Positions 1 through 13,800 of a stretch of 64,000 bases of DNA are shown piece after piece. The DNA is from Caprimulgus europaeus (taxonomy: Eukaryota > Chordata > Aves > Caprimulgiformes > Caprimulgidae). The DNA lies in contig OU015524.1 in assembly GCA_907165065.1 (NCBI GenBank), positions 60,429,295-60,493,294 on the forward strand, given 5' to 3'. Within the stretch, counting starts at the first letter, position 1. Each line of letters opens with the position of its first letter. Under the pieces are notes generated by a model that was not told the DNA's origin, did no database searches, and worked only from the letters and a program-made list of their open reading frames with translations. The position numbers were made by a program, and so were the translations under genes.

Positions 1-1743
1 ATCCTCAGCAGGAGGTTCATAATCACTATTCCATTATATCAGTGAAACTATGTTGATATATGACAACTGAGGAAGTCCAGAAGTTTTGCCCTAGTCATTG
101 TTAATGGGATTTTCCCATGGTCCCATCTGTTCGCTTTCACTTTAAAGATTAAGCTATGTGTGTAGTATGGCAATAATAAGGAAAAAGCATTTTGGTCACT
201 TTTGCTAAGACACTGACAATAGACATTACAATTAGCAAAGTAGTTAAGCCACTTATAGGCAAATCAGACTTTCAAACTGTCCTTAAATAGGCAAATTGAG
301 AACAACTATGCTGTGATAAATGCCAAAGAGAGTGTAATCTCACCTGCAGATTTCCAACAGAAAAATTTCACTAGCTTCAACACACCTATATCATAAATGA
401 GGTACCATGTAGGACTGTCTTATGATCTTGAGATGTTTACTCAACCAGTCTGTTATTTAACCTGGTATTTATTGATTGTCAGGTGAAAGAAACTGTTTGA
501 GCAACATCAGTGAGTTTGCTGTACTTGCCCAATTTACTGGTCTCTCTTAAATTCTGTAATTTGAGTACTCCTCTTCGTAACAAGGTTCCTAGAGCTCCTT
601 AAGAGGAACTTGAAAATTTTTAGCTTGTCTTTTTATAACTAAACCTTCTACAGAGCTCCTCTGATAACTAACAAACAAAATTTAGTAAAAGCACTAAGAC
701 TAGCAAAAACAGAATGACAGACCCCAGTAATACCCCTGTACTGCTGAACATGAGCATGATACAAGAAAACTCTCCCCTTTCTGTCACCCATTCACATTTT
801 TTCTTTTTACTGCTATCAATTTATGGGCAGGAACAGAAGACAACTTTACAGACTATTCCTATAGACAAGGGATTATAAAAAGCATAGCAAACTTCAGCTC
901 CACTTCATCCCAACACAGACTACCCAATTAATATCAGCAGTGAAATTAAAGTGCGTTTTATGAAGTGCACCAATTCGTAGCTGCTCTTCAGTCAATAATC
1001 AGTACAGGTACTGATAACTCAAAATTGAATGGACCAGAGTAATAATGTAATAGTAACCGGGCAAGAGTAAGTTACGGTGCAAGCAACTGTGACTTAGTGT
1101 AATAGCAGCTCATAATAGTAGGTGCTTACAGACAGTGACTTTGATTTAGCAAAGATGTTTAATAAGAACTTAAAATACTTGCTTAACTACGTAATGTAGC
1201 AGGGGTGGTTTATGAAAAAGGTTAGTACTACATGTATTTTAACCAGTAAACAAATTCTTCTGTGGTCTCTTTATAACCTCTTTGTGCTTAGACCAGAATT
1301 TTGTCATCAGGTAATCTCACTTTGATACTCAGCAATCATATTCAGCTGTTGAAAACATATGCTTGTGAATACATACAATTTTATCATTCTTACTACAGTG
1401 TGCATGGCTACTACTTTCTAACAGGTATGGATATGCTTGCAGAGAATGCTAAATCCTCTGCTGATTTAGTGTCTTAATATAGTTAAAGAACTCCACTGAA
1501 ATCTGTTAGGAAAGAATCCATTTGCCCAATGATCATAATTCCTGATAAAATAAGCCCTCAAACAAAGAATACAGACTTTAGCAGCAGCAGTGACAACTCA
1601 CTGTAGCAAATTAGTGAGTTAAAGTTATTATTCTCACAGAAGCAGAGAAGAAATCTCAGTGGTCAACTCTATCAAATAACAGTGATGGACAGATGACTTT
1701 AAAGGAGAACTTTAATTGGAATTCATGTCCACCTATGAGAAAG
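1..1743. other. Unique non-coding DNA, no gene seen
   Basis: A+T-rich sequence with no open frame over about 60 codons, no CR1 3' end, no LTR terminus and no simple repeat array. I see nothing functional that I can name. It could be intergenic or intronic. Confidence 0.6.
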
Positions 1744-2347
1744 AGTACTGGTTCTGGCTGGGATGGAGTTCATTTTCTTCTTAGCAGCTTTTATGGTCAA
1801 TTAGTGACTAGAAAGATGTTGATAACACATCAGTGTTTTGGCTATTGCTGAAGAGCACTTGAACAGCACTGAGCCTTTGTCTTCCTCCCACTCTGGCACC
1901 TCCAGCATGTAGGCTGGGGATGCACAATAGACTGTCAGAGTACACAGTTGGGACAGCTGACCCCAGCTGACCAAAAGAATATGTCCTATATCATAGGACA
2001 TTGTGGTCAGCAATAAAAGCTCAGGGAAAGGAAGAGGAAGGGGGTGGTGCAGGGGATGAGGGGGACATTCAAGTTATGGAATTTGTTGTCCCCAGCAACT
2101 CTTAGGTGTACTGTTAGGAGGCCCTTTTTTACTGGAAATGGCTGGAAGTTGCCCATCAACAGGAAGCAGTGAATTAATTTATTCTTTTTGTTTTCTTGCA
2201 TATGCAGGGTTGTTTTCACCTATTAAATGCCCACATCTTGATGCATGAGGTTTCCACTTCTTTTCTTCTGATGCTCTCCTCATCCTACTGTAGAGAGAGT
2301 GAGAGGCTGGTGGGTACTTAATTGCTAGTTGGGGTCAACCCGCCACA
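1744..2347 (+). mobile_element. Solo LTR, ERVL-like, about 604 bp
   Basis: The 5' end (agtactggttctggctggga) matches the start of the other LTRs here, with the expected TG changed to AG. The 3' end reads gtcaacccgccaca. Inside are a TATA-like AATAAAAG near 2012 and an ATTAAA poly(A) signal near 2222, in the same order as in the related LTRs. A short palindrome, tgtcctatatcataggaca, lies at 1982-2000. Flanks are agaaag on the left and agaagg on the right, a possible degraded target duplication. No retroviral genes lie beside it, so it is a solo LTR left by recombination. Class III (ERVL) is inferred from the 5-bp duplications of its relatives. The short antisense open frames inside it look like chance. 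Confidence 0.8.
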
Positions 2348-2805
2348 AGAAGGAAAAATATCCAAATACAGAACACAAAAAAAAAATGGGCATAGGAGAA
2401 GAAAATTGTGAGAATGACTGACAGAAGAGACTTATAGAGTGCCCAGTTCTTGCATTCACTGAATCCCATTCTGCCCGAGGCAGAGAGGGACTGGTTCTGG
2501 AATGGCAGACAAAAAGACTCAGAACACTTCCTTTCAGATGCCAGGAACAGAAGAGGGAAAACAAGCCATTAGGGTGATGCTAAAAACATTTCAGCTGTGG
2601 ATGGAGGCTTAAAATCCAAACTCAAAATGTCATCAAAAGCAGAATTACTTGATTGTATCTAACCTGAAGCAAGTGTAGGGAGTGTGATTAAAGAAGAAAG
2701 AAACTAGCTGAGATGAATGAAGGGATCAGTTAGGTGTGCATTCCCCCCACTTATTCCTACAGGAAAGATAGAAGCATACACATCAACTACATAACCATTT
2801 AAAAG

Positions 2806-2830
2806 GAAACAAACAAACAAACAAACAAAC
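2806..2830. repeat. (AAAC)n microsatellite
   Basis: About six copies of AAAC ending in 'cccagctt'. Short and perfect. Confidence 0.85.
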
Positions 2831-3037
2831 CCAGCTTACAGCAAATCTTTATCTGTGAACAGAAAGAATGGAAATCAATTCCTTTGTGATTCAAGATCTT
2901 GTGACTTTGCTTAGAAGTCTATACAGCATTCCCAAGCCCCCATCTGCCAGGCTCACAGAATAGGGCAGAGATGGTTTCCTTTGACTCTGTACCACTTCTC
3001 AGGAGCTGAATAAGTTTGGGGAGGGCAGAATCACGAG

Positions 3038-3121
3038 TAAGGACAAGTTTAAGAAAAATATTAACAAGCTTTATATGACTAAGGACAAGTTTAAGAAAAA
3101 TATTAACAAGCTTTATATGAC
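3038..3121. repeat. Perfect 2 x 42-bp tandem duplication
   Basis: The 42-base unit starting taaggacaagtttaag and ending ctttatatgac occurs at 3038-3079 and again at 3080-3121 with no difference between copies. It is not part of a transposon I recognise. Identity suggests a recent event, or an assembly artefact. Confidence 0.95.
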
Positions 3122-4485
3122 AATATTATTCACCAGCTCCCAGGAGCTGTGTTGGATATTGTAGGACTTGTTTTAAATTCCCAAATCTTTCAGTACTTTG
3201 GGCTGCACTGGGTAGGGCTACAAGTTGTCCCTTGACACACACAAAGCAAGGTGGCAATTAGAGATGTACAGCACCATTCTTGGTGTCGTCCCTTGATTCT
3301 TCCTGAAACTTAAAGGCTCTAGGGTTCTGCAGTACAGTGATTTTAGAAAGAAAAATGAGCAGCAGATCTTTCTTTGGGACTACTCAAAACAAAGTTAAGC
3401 ATAATTTCTGTAGCCTAAATCACATCTTTATTCTGGTACCCACTGTTCTCAAGAGAAAATTAAAAACTAGGTTACATAGGAGAAACTGTTTGCTGTTCTG
3501 TCTTATCTTCTCTAAAAATACTAAATTTGCTAACCTTCAACCTTGTATTTCTTGCTGCACTTAAAATATATTCCATATCTCAGGACCACACGTGACAGAA
3601 AATAAGAGAGTTTTGCTGAAGGTTTAGTTGTCCACTTTATGTTTATTCACAAAGAGAAAATATTGGCAATTTTTTGCTCCTAAAATACCAAAGATCAAAT
3701 GGAAATAACTAGCCACAGACTTGCCCTCATTTTGTTAATCAGTGTTTCAACTCTTTATTCCTCAGTGCCAGCCTAGATTTTTTTTTATAATAACTATATG
3801 ATCACTTGAGAAGACCACTTGTGATAAGATGACAAGGCAATGAAATAGTCTTCAAGAAGTAATGTAGAGGTAAAACTATTTGCAACCCGCTGTTGTGAAG
3901 GCAGAGGCTTTATTGTAAGAGATGTGGGTTAACAATGAAGAAATTGGTTAGAAATATATGAACACAATTGACTCAAAAATGATATTAAAAAAATGTCAAT
4001 GAAACTTAGGTCTGGGATGAAATTTCTGCATAAGATGAAGTAGTGTAGAGCTTTCACCAGTGTGTGAGTGCCCTTACTTCAAATCTGACTGGCTTGATGC
4101 AGGAATGTAATTCTGGGCTTTGGAGTTCCCAAACAAGTGTCAAGCTGATAAGTTACAGACCTCATATTTTATAAGCACTACAGCTAAAGGTATTGTGTCT
4201 GTATAAAGAAATTATCAGACTATGAATGGAAAGGGAAGTATATATAGGCACCATTCAAGTATGAAAACAGGAGCACAGTTCATCATACTTTAAATCAGAC
4301 ATTGAAAAGAGACCAGATTCTTAGTTTTTCCCAGTGACTGTAAAGAAAGCCTTAGGTCACTAGTTCAAATATAGTATGCACTACAGAAAATTAAATGTAG
4401 GTGACATCTTCCCACTCTTTAGCTTTACAGTCTGCTGCTAAGATTCGGATGAATTTAACCAGATCATTAGAATCCAAGTCCTGTG

Positions 4486-4540
4486 TTGTTGTTGTTGTTT
4501 TGGTTTTTGGGTTTTTTTGGTTTGGTTTGGGTTTTTTTTT
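4486..4540. repeat. Low-complexity GTT / GGTTT tract
   Basis: A run of GTT units passes into imperfect GGTTT units and then a T run. Simple sequence; no function inferred. Confidence 0.75.
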
Positions 4541-7500
4541 TATGAAAGAGAGGAGAGTTTGAAATAGTAATAAGTCTGAAATTTGCCTAGCATAGGAACA
4601 AAAACAAATGTAAGATCTTGATTATTTGGGGAGAGAAGAACACAATTGTTGTATTTCAGCCAGCCTTGCTAAAGCTGAGCAAAGAGTACTGAATAAATCT
4701 GCAGGATTTGAATTATTATTCATTATATAACAGCAGTAAAAGTACACAGAGTACAGAGGTGCCAGAGACCTGATGACTGAGGAGACAAACCAGTGATGCC
4801 TAAAGCATATTCAAGGTGGCAGAATCCCTCAAAATCAGGTCTAGCTGCAGGCAGGAAAGATGAGGAACCTGTCCCATTTTAGTCAGCTACAGAGAAAGTA
4901 ATACAGCTTTTACAACCTCATGTATGTGTCATCTAGACCCTCAGACAGTGCAGATTACCAGACTGATAATGAACTCCTGATGACTCCAAGCAGAATATTG
5001 TCAGACAAGATAATAAACATATTTTAAGTTGTTGCAAAGTTTCTCCTAGAACACAAAAATAGATCTTATTCTTACCTGCACTGTGTCTTTAGGAAAATGA
5101 TATAGAGCACACTTAATAATTAATGTAGTATTGATACTAAATTTTCAAAGATTTAAAGTGTCTGAAATGGTTTATAACTTGTGTAAGGACACTTTGAACA
5201 TATGAGCATATTTTGCATTATTTAATTTCAAGTGAGGTGAGGATTTCATACTAAGCATTGCTTTCACATCACTGGTCTCTAACAGTGCTTTTAGTGTGGG
5301 GTTGTTTTCCACAACTCATGTATTATACCCAAAGACAAAGATAAGTTTGCTGAGGGTATGTGTAAACAACCACATAAAAAATTGTGCATTTTTACTCTTT
5401 TGTCTAAGTGAACACTATTTTTGACCACAGCTTCTTAAAATCAATTCAACAGTTGCTAAACAAGATTAATAACATATTTCTTGTATGATTTTTTTTTTAA
5501 TTTAATTAGAAGAAAGGAAAAAAAAAAAAGGATGTCTTTTTGGCATCTCATACTCGCAGATTTCCTGGAACACGTGGAAATTATGAAGATGAAAATGCCA
5601 TGTTTAACATGTTCCAAAGATGGTCTTCAGTTACTATTTTAAGAGATGCATTCCCAAGATAAGCCTTTATTTTTTCTGTTGAGCAATAGAAAGTTTCAAG
5701 TAATTATTACTTTCATGGCCTTTGACTTTTAGGGCTCATGTACTCTAGGAGATTAGCACCATGGCCCTGTCCTAATTATCTCATTTTATAAAATCTGTCA
5801 TTCATTCAAGACTTAAGTTATCTTTTTCTAATTAAGAATTTTAATAAGATTTGTTTACATAATTTGGTAGAAAGAGAAGTATTCTACAGTTGCAAATTTC
5901 ACTTAATCCAAAATCTTGCAGAAACATTGAAATAGAAAAGTGACTAAGTCATTAAAAAATAAAAAAAATTTTTAAAAAAAAGAGGCAAAACATAAACACA
6001 GCCAAAACAAGATCATAAAGTCTGTCAGGAAGGCTGACACAAGCTTTAGAGGTGGTACACAGCTGAAGCAAAAAAACAAATCTATTACTTTGGCTCAGAT
6101 TTATTTCTATGAGAACATTTTTGAACATGAAAATGACAGAAGATTGGATCAGGACAAGAATCCTTCCTAGAAACATTTAGCTCTACCATTAGAATAAATG
6201 TTTTCTAAATAGTGGACTTTAAATGTTAAACATTCTCTAATTTTCAAAGTTTAATCACTTGCCTTATGTGTGGAATCTAATACACTCTCAAGAAAAGAGT
6301 AAATCAACTTCATAGAATTGATTGACGAAAGGACTTTCATTTAAAAAAAAATAAAGTGAAAACAGAGGCTTGTGAACTTTAAAGTGTGCAAAGCAAGTTC
6401 GTAACATTGGCGTTGCTGTAGATCATCAATGTTAGTAGCAACACAATGTCTTACTACTCTGGAAAGTAATCTGCAATTTTCTGGACATATGGAACCTCAG
6501 TCAATATTCCACATTTAAAAATCGGTAGTGCTTATCCCTCTGAGACAATAATAGATCTACTTTTTTAGCTCTACAAAGACTGGAAGATCTGAATGCTATG
6601 CCTGCAAGTAAGCCACTAGCAGAAAGAATCAAATACACAATTTCTGTGTGGTTCTGAGTCTTTATCATTTAAGAGGAAACATCTGTATTGCCTAGTTGCC
6701 AATATAGAAGGAAGACACATCACTAACCTGAGTGGAAGCATAGCTTATGGAATTTCCATTCCCTTTTTATTCAGATAGAGGTAAATATTGCCTACATTAA
6801 GATATTTACATTTAAAGCAAAAGTAAGATGAATATTGTTAATAGTTCATGTAATAAATAGTGTATGTTCCAAGATGGTTACAAGGAATAGTATGTATCTC
6901 CAGTGAACAGAAGGTAACAGTGCTCACTCTGCTAGTTAGGAAGGTTCAAAAACTTGACTATTCAGAATACATACATTGCAAGCAATTGCATTACAGTTAT
7001 TCTGCACAAGTGGGCCGTGGTGGATGTGCAACCTTAGCCTTTAGGGAACTGTGAAACCATTGTTGATGGACTCTTGTCGCTTTCAGAAAGTATATGTCTG
7101 CAAAAGTATAGAACTAAGAAAGAAATGAAAGCAGAAGTGTGAAGTCTGGAAACACAAACACAGAATCTTGTAAAGAAGGGAGGGAAGGAAGATGAGAGAG
7201 TGTTTTAATGATCTCAAAGAAACTTGCCATGAAAGAAACAATGTGATACTACTGATAAATGTTGATGACCTTCATGGAGTAAGTTTTCACATTTTGACCC
7301 ATGCATCCTGATAATTTGCTGAAGAATCATTTTCTGTAGTGTAAGTTTTGGATGTTTTTATGCTGGTGCTACACCAGGTGAGATACATTTGTAGGGTGTC
7401 ATAGTTTGCCCACATGCTAATTTGGAAGGTCAATAAAATTAACAAAGAAACAACATATTTTCTGTTGGCCGAGACTAAAATGCTGAGGACTATGCTAAGA

Positions 7501-9119
7501 GGTAACTAACAAACAGGAAGATATGTACTAGTGAATTTTATTAGCTCGTTTTCTAGAGACAAGGAAACCCCAGAGGACAGATCAGCCTATCAGCAGAATA
7601 AACAGACAGCAAATGCCAGAAGAGATGGGCCCCACACAAATGTATATTACATTATGCATCCTTTCCCCAACAGGAAAACAGTAAACAGCAGCTCCCTTTG
7701 GAAGTAGTCTCCCAGAGTCCACTTCCACTAACATGCAGAGCAGTCTGATCCCAGGAAATTCAGAGTAACTCAGGATGAAAATGAATGATATAGCTTGTCC
7801 CTCACCTTGTCCCTCACCTTTACCACATTAGTTTCTTTCAGCCCTTTTATGGCAGATAGTGTGAAGTGAATTTTTTTAAGTTTATTTGGAGCATACATGT
7901 ATATTTTTCCCTAAACAATATAGGATAGGATATTTTCTTGCTTACTAGTCAGACCTGACAGTTTCTGTCATTCCTTTTTCCTCACTCTATTTGTTTTCTT
8001 TTCCCTCCACCTCACAGATTTAGCCAAGCTGAAATCAAGCCAGCTTTTATGCTTTTTCTCAAAGGGTTCAGTCTCCTTCATTTTACTCAAATTCAGTTCA
8101 GTCCAGTCTCCCTTTTTTCCATTCCCAGGACCATCTCTATATTGCACAGAGGGGTTGAAAGGGGATGAAATTTAAGAAATAGGATCTATAACCTTCTCTT
8201 TTCTCCACCACATGATTAGTTATTTTCCTGCTTTGTCAGAATAATGAGTGGATTTAATGATATGATTCTTATTAAACCAAATTGCATTAAAACAACTGCT
8301 ACCCTCTTTGAAAGTTATGAATTTAAACTAGACAATATTAAATTCAAATCCCTGACAGAGCTGATTGTTTTGTACTAGATCATGCTGGCATAGTCTGTGT
8401 TTTCCCTGTGCCTTCTAATGAGAGAGAGCTATTTCTCTTGTGGAAGAAAAAGTGTTGTGATAACAGGTGAATCAGTTAAAAATAGGATCCTTTAAACAAA
8501 ACAGTAAATAAAAACTGCACCTTTGTTCACTGAGGTTTTTATTTTTTCATATATTTTCAGTTGAATAAAAGCAGGGAATGTAAATATTGCCTGCTATGTT
8601 CATTCTCCAGATATAGATATCCACAAGTTCAGATACTGGAAGAGATGTCATGTGGCCATTCCAGCTCATGTCATTATACTATAAATAGATATCCACAGGC
8701 ATAGGAAGGAACCTTGTTGTGCTGCTGTTCACAATGATGACTGACTGTACTAATGTTTTCCCTTCTGGTAATATAATCTTAGTTAATGACTGCTTCCCTC
8801 AGTACTCTATTTTTGGAAAGGATATTTAATTATATGCCTGGTTTATCATTTCTTATATTAATTACATCTAGAGGTCATGTGCTAGCACTTTTAATATTTA
8901 ATGTTTTCAAAATAAAAATACATAATTTCAGAATAACTAATTTCCAGCTATTATAAAAGGATTATAGAAACAGTTATACTTTATATTGTAAATCTAGATG
9001 ACTCAAGTGATGGCTAAATGGAGGCTGAGTCTTTCCTCTTTAGGATACCAGTTCAAATTCATCTGGTTTACTAGAGACAGAAAGCCAGTATCAAATATGG
9101 GTGGTTAAGTCATTTGCTG

Positions 9120-9310
9120 GAACAATGAAACTGATTTAGGCTGGGATTTTCAAGGCATCCCAGAAGTACTTAATCTCCTTAGGTACCTTTGAAAATTCCA
9201 GTCTCGGCTCTTTTTTTGCTTCACAAAGTCATTTGCAAAGTGTAAAATCCCCACTCCATTGAAATCAACAGGAATTCTGCCCTTGACTTCAGCAAGGCCA
9301 GAATTCAAAC
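9120..9310. repeat. Possible ancient interspersed repeat relic
   Basis: An imperfect inverted pair, ggctgggattttcaagg (9139-9155) and cctttgaaaattccagtc (9186-9203), is followed by ccattgaaatcaacaggaat and ccttgacttcagcaaggcc. These word types recall old interspersed repeats common in turtles and archosaurs, with cctttgaaaat and ttgacttcaatggg motifs. The resemblance is from memory and the copy is badly decayed, so family and ends are uncertain. Confidence 0.35.
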
Positions 9311-10021
9311 TATTCAGTTTTACTGAAAGCCAAGTCTTACTTTTCTCATTTCTTTTTTACAGCAGCCAGTTTTCAAGGAGGGGACTGATTGTATTTGAAA
9401 TGCTGTTTCTATACTCTTTGGGAATTTTTTATTGCATCCCAATATTATTGCTTGCTTTGTGAGTAGGAGAACAGTAAGAGGCAACCTCAGCAAGAAAAAG
9501 CTTAAAACTAGGGAATGATCTGAGTATGAATAACACTGTTTGGATACATCCATTTGTCAAAAGACATTCTCTAAACTCTTAGTCATGCTGTGAGAGATTT
9601 ACAAATCCCAGCAGTGTTCAGGGTCCTAAATCCTGACAAAGCCTGTGGTGAGTGTTGCAGCCCAAGAGGATTTCTAATTAAGCTAGTTAGAAAAGATAGG
9701 TGAAAGCTGAACATCATCACTCCTTTTTACTCCTTTTAAACAGAGAGCTAAAGCACAAAAATCTGAAATGGTTTTTCAGAGATCATATAAGAAAGCAACC
9801 AATCCAAGAGCTACATTAGGTCTTCAAAATCTTCATCAAGTATAGCCATTTAACCTGTCTATTTATAGTAACATTTTTGTTCAAACACTTGCATGCTAAA
9901 ATAGTAAAAAAGTTTTCAAAAAATATATCTGAGGATAAGAAGAACATCAAAACAAGTCATTCTCAGTTTAAATGAATATGTTTTGATTTTGTTGTAATTC
10001 ATCTTTCCTGAACACAAGGAC

Positions 10022-10848
10022 CTCAGCAGGATCTTCCTGATGACACCAAACTGGATGGTGAGATGAACATGTCAGGAGAGAACCATCTTACAAAGGAAAC
10101 TGGACATGCTGGAAGAGTGGCTACCAAGAACAGTATGAAGTTTAACAAAGTTCAAAGACCTGCAGCTGGGTTGGAATAATCAAAGAGCCCAGTACTTGCT
10201 GGATCTATGTGGCTGGAGAGTAGCCTTGCTGAAAGGGAGCTGGGGGTCCTGGTGGACAAACAACCTGAACATGAGTCAGTGGCGTGGTGCTGCAGCAACA
10301 AAGACAAATCAGATCCTGGGCTGCATCTGCAGGGGCATTATAAGTAGAGGTACAGATTTGATCATCCCATTCTATTGTGCCCATTTTTGGTCCCCACAAT
10401 TCAAGAAAGACATGGACAGACTGGAGAGGGTCCAAAGGAGGGTGACAAAGACATTCAAAGGGCTGGAGAACCTGCTCTGTGAGGGAAGACTGAAGGAGTT
10501 AGTTTTTTTCTCCCTGGAGCAAAAAAGAGGAGGACCTCATCACAGTATCCCAGTACTTAAAGAATAGCTTCAAAGAGAAGAGGATTTCTCTTCACAAAAA
10601 GGCACATGGAGAAGACGAGAGAGTGCATTGGGAGTGGTTTCATCTTGACAGAATAATTTTTTTACAGTAAGAACAACCATTTACTGGGACAAGCTCCCCA
10701 GGGATGTGATAGAGTCTCATCACTCAAGGTTTTCAAGATGTGATTGTACAGGGTGCTAGATAATCTCATCTAGGCTGTCTTTCCCACAAAAGCTTAGACC
10801 AGATAATATTTTGAGGTGCCTTCCAACCTGGGTTATTCTATGATTGTA
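10022..10848 (+). mobile_element. CR1 LINE fragment, 5'-truncated, decayed
   Basis: The fragment starts inside the reverse transcriptase region: gatgacaccaaactgg reads DDTKL, the end of the catalytic F-A-D-D block. It runs through the C-terminal ORF2 region (a frame at 10196-10567 includes FWSPQFKKDMDRLERVQRR) to a CR1 3' end, ccttccaacctgggttattctatgattg. The reading frame is broken and the copy is diverged, so it is inactive. Same orientation as the window. Confidence 0.9.
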
Positions 10849-13800
10849 TAAGTTAGTAAATCACAGTTATGAGGAATTGGTAGTGCTGTGATAATTGTCA
10901 AGGCTTCTAATAATTATATATTTGAATATAAAATCATTCAACATTTAAAGATTGTAAGACTAAAAGCAACTTCTTCAGTATGTCCCAGCTCTTCTGATTT
11001 ACACTGTGATAATTTTAAAGGGTTATTTATCATCCCCTCAGCCTCTTCACACTTATTCACCCATTTGTAATGCTTTTAGGAGTTGCTTTGGCAAACTGTT
11101 ACTCTTCTGGCCTTGCAGGAGATGATCATATCCCCAAACCTTCATATTTTGTTTTGTTCTTGGCAATAGCAAGTAATTTCATGCCAGCTACTTGCAACCC
11201 ACTCACTTCTCTTCAGGGCACAATTATATTTTCTGCTCATCCTTGCTGGAACACGGAAACAAGAAAAAAACTGTAAAGAAAAAAAAAAAATCCCAAACAA
11301 GCAGGTGATTTGATTCAGTGAGAAATAAATTCCTGAGAAACATCTAGCCAGCACCCTCCTCCATCCTACTGTATGTTCATCCAAGTTCAGTAGACAAGCA
11401 GTGTTTTCCAGTCCTTAAACTTTTGGGTTCAGGATCAGATTGAACTGCTTATTCTGTGACAGCAGGCAGTGAATGCCCAACTGCTGAAGCAACAAGCTAG
11501 GCAAATGATTTAAAGTACAAAGATTGTGTGTGAGGGAAAAAGAAGGGACTGAACAAAAGCATGGCTGAGAAGATAATTGCAGCTTCTCCACTGAGGCCTC
11601 TAAGAGGAAGATGGAGATTTTTGCAAAGACAAACCTTGTCTTGAGGGAATTTACAGAGACTTTGTTTTACTTTCTGGGACAGAAAGTGGTTCAGTTACCA
11701 GAATAGATCTCAGACACTGGAACTATTTTGCTGGAATTATTTGCAACCCAGAAAAGTTACCAGAATCGGACTTTTAGACCTATGTCCCACAACAAAACCA
11801 GATGAATTAGCACTGTTGAGAGGGAAAACATTTACTGATACAAACAAATTAGGACCTCAGTATGTGAGGAGAGCTGATATACAATTTTTCCTGCTAGCCT
11901 GACAGCTTCACACACTTTCTCAGATTGAAATTCTGAAAACACCTGCCTACAAAGAATTGACCACAGCAGTGATTTGTCAGAGGCAGTCAATATAGAATAA
12001 GGAGAAATCCACTCTGACTTCTTGTGTCCTGGCAATAAGATGTTGTTAAATTTCCAGTGAGTAGTGAGTCATCCAGTTTCTGGTTGAAATAAAATCTAGT
12101 GAATGCAAGTCTTTTGTCTTCAGCAGACAGTGAGGAACTTTGACCTGCTTGCAGTGATTGTTTTTTATTTCACAGTCAAAATGGTTAAAAGCTAGTTCTT
12201 TGGAGTCTCTGGGTTTGTTCTGCAGCTCTCTACAATGAAGATAATTTCTTGGAATACTTTTTCTGCTTTTAGTAGTGCCTTACATAAGTATCCCTGCATG
12301 GAAAGAAGGCTCTGAACTTTGTCTACCCATGAATGAATGGTTCACCAGTCAGGAGTGAACATCTACTTCCTTTAGCATGCTGTGATGTCCAAGCTCCTAA
12401 CATGACAGTCCCTTGACTATGTTGATCTTTGGTGTACTGAGCACCAGATATTTTTATGGCTTATAAACTAATTGCTTAGCATGTTCTGTAGAAATACAAA
12501 GGTAAACATGAATCCAGGAAAGTGTTATCTGGAAACAGAAGGTCAGATTTGGACTGAAAACTTTAAGATAATACAGAAATCTGTTTTAATTCTGGATGTA
12601 GAGTCAGAGGGAAATACTGCTGACACCATCTGGCCTTCTACAAATTCTGTGAATAAAGCACTGCATTAAATTCTTTCCTCATTAAATCAGCTGTTTAGCA
12701 ATACTGTGTTCTGCTACTGCAGCTCTGATCTGCATTTACAGTGTTGCCTGTAATACCTTGTAAGGCAAACAAAATGCCTGAACTATGAGGTATAATGTAA
12801 TGCAAAAGTCGGGCCAGCGACATTCTTGTCTAGTTAAGTACATTTTTGCATTCTTTGCTGAATACTTGTTGAGTATATTTTTTAATGTAGTGTTGGGGTT
12901 GCAAGGAACAATCATCTTTCCCAAAAATTCAGAACAACAGTCAAAATATCTCTGGAGTTTTACAGGAAAAAATTCTTTGTCGGCACCATTCAAGAGCCTT
13001 TCACCACAGGATCATGAAAAAAAAGTCTAAGAATAGGGCTGTATCTTTAAAACATAAAGTTGCTGTTGAAAGGCCTTAGATTGGCATCACTGGAGATTTT
13101 GTTGGATGATTAAGACAAATACCATCTGGAAAAACAACAGCGAAGTGCCCCCAATATGCTATTGTCTATCAGTCCTGGCCCTTAAACACCAGCTGTAAGT
13201 GACTGTCAAGATAGGATGGGTTCTGTCACAGGCCTATTTATTCCCCTTTAAAAGGACAGGATGCTTGGCAGTGACTAGGTTCTCCAGAAAAAAAAAAAAA
13301 AAAAGGTTAAAAGAGCTATTCCCTTCTCAAACTTTTCCTTTAAATACGTCTCCTGATCCCTGCAATAAACTTGGTTAACTAAGCAGCTGGGATATTGTGC
13401 ACACTGCTTATTATACTGATCACTAACATTTCAGCCCTCATTGTGGAGATCCAAGTTTTGTGTCTCATCTTACACTTTGAATTTAAATATAGCAGGGTAT
13501 TTTTGTTCTGTTCTTGCAATGCATGGCAAAGTAGTGGGATGTCAGCATACAGAAAGAAATGAACAAGACTACATGAATACTATCTTTTTTTATACAAACT
13601 ACCAAAACACTAAGTTCATTGCACTGTTCATATAAAGTACTAAAAAAAGTGAAGACTGGAAGAGTTCTGTTTCCTCTTAAGTATCAATCTTTCTGTGTTT
13701 GAAGAATTTTGCCTAAAGCCTTTGGTTTACAATAGAGTGTTAAGAGGTAAAAGACAGTTTGAAGAGTGTGACACAGAGGGGAAAAAAGAATAAGCTTTTT

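Larger units (their letters stand above)
2348..10020. other. Unique non-coding DNA with minor repeats
   Basis: No exon or recent transposon is recognisable over this 7.7-kb stretch. It holds a short (AAAC)n run near 2806-2830, a perfect 42-bp tandem duplication (3038-3121), a G/T-rich tract at 4486-4540, scattered A and T runs, and an old repeat relic at about 9120-9310. Open frames stay under 80 codons and look random. Confidence 0.55.

Noticed and set aside
1801..2219. Two 70-codon antisense frames
   Set aside because: They lie inside a solo LTR, antisense to it, with no retroviral gene similarity.
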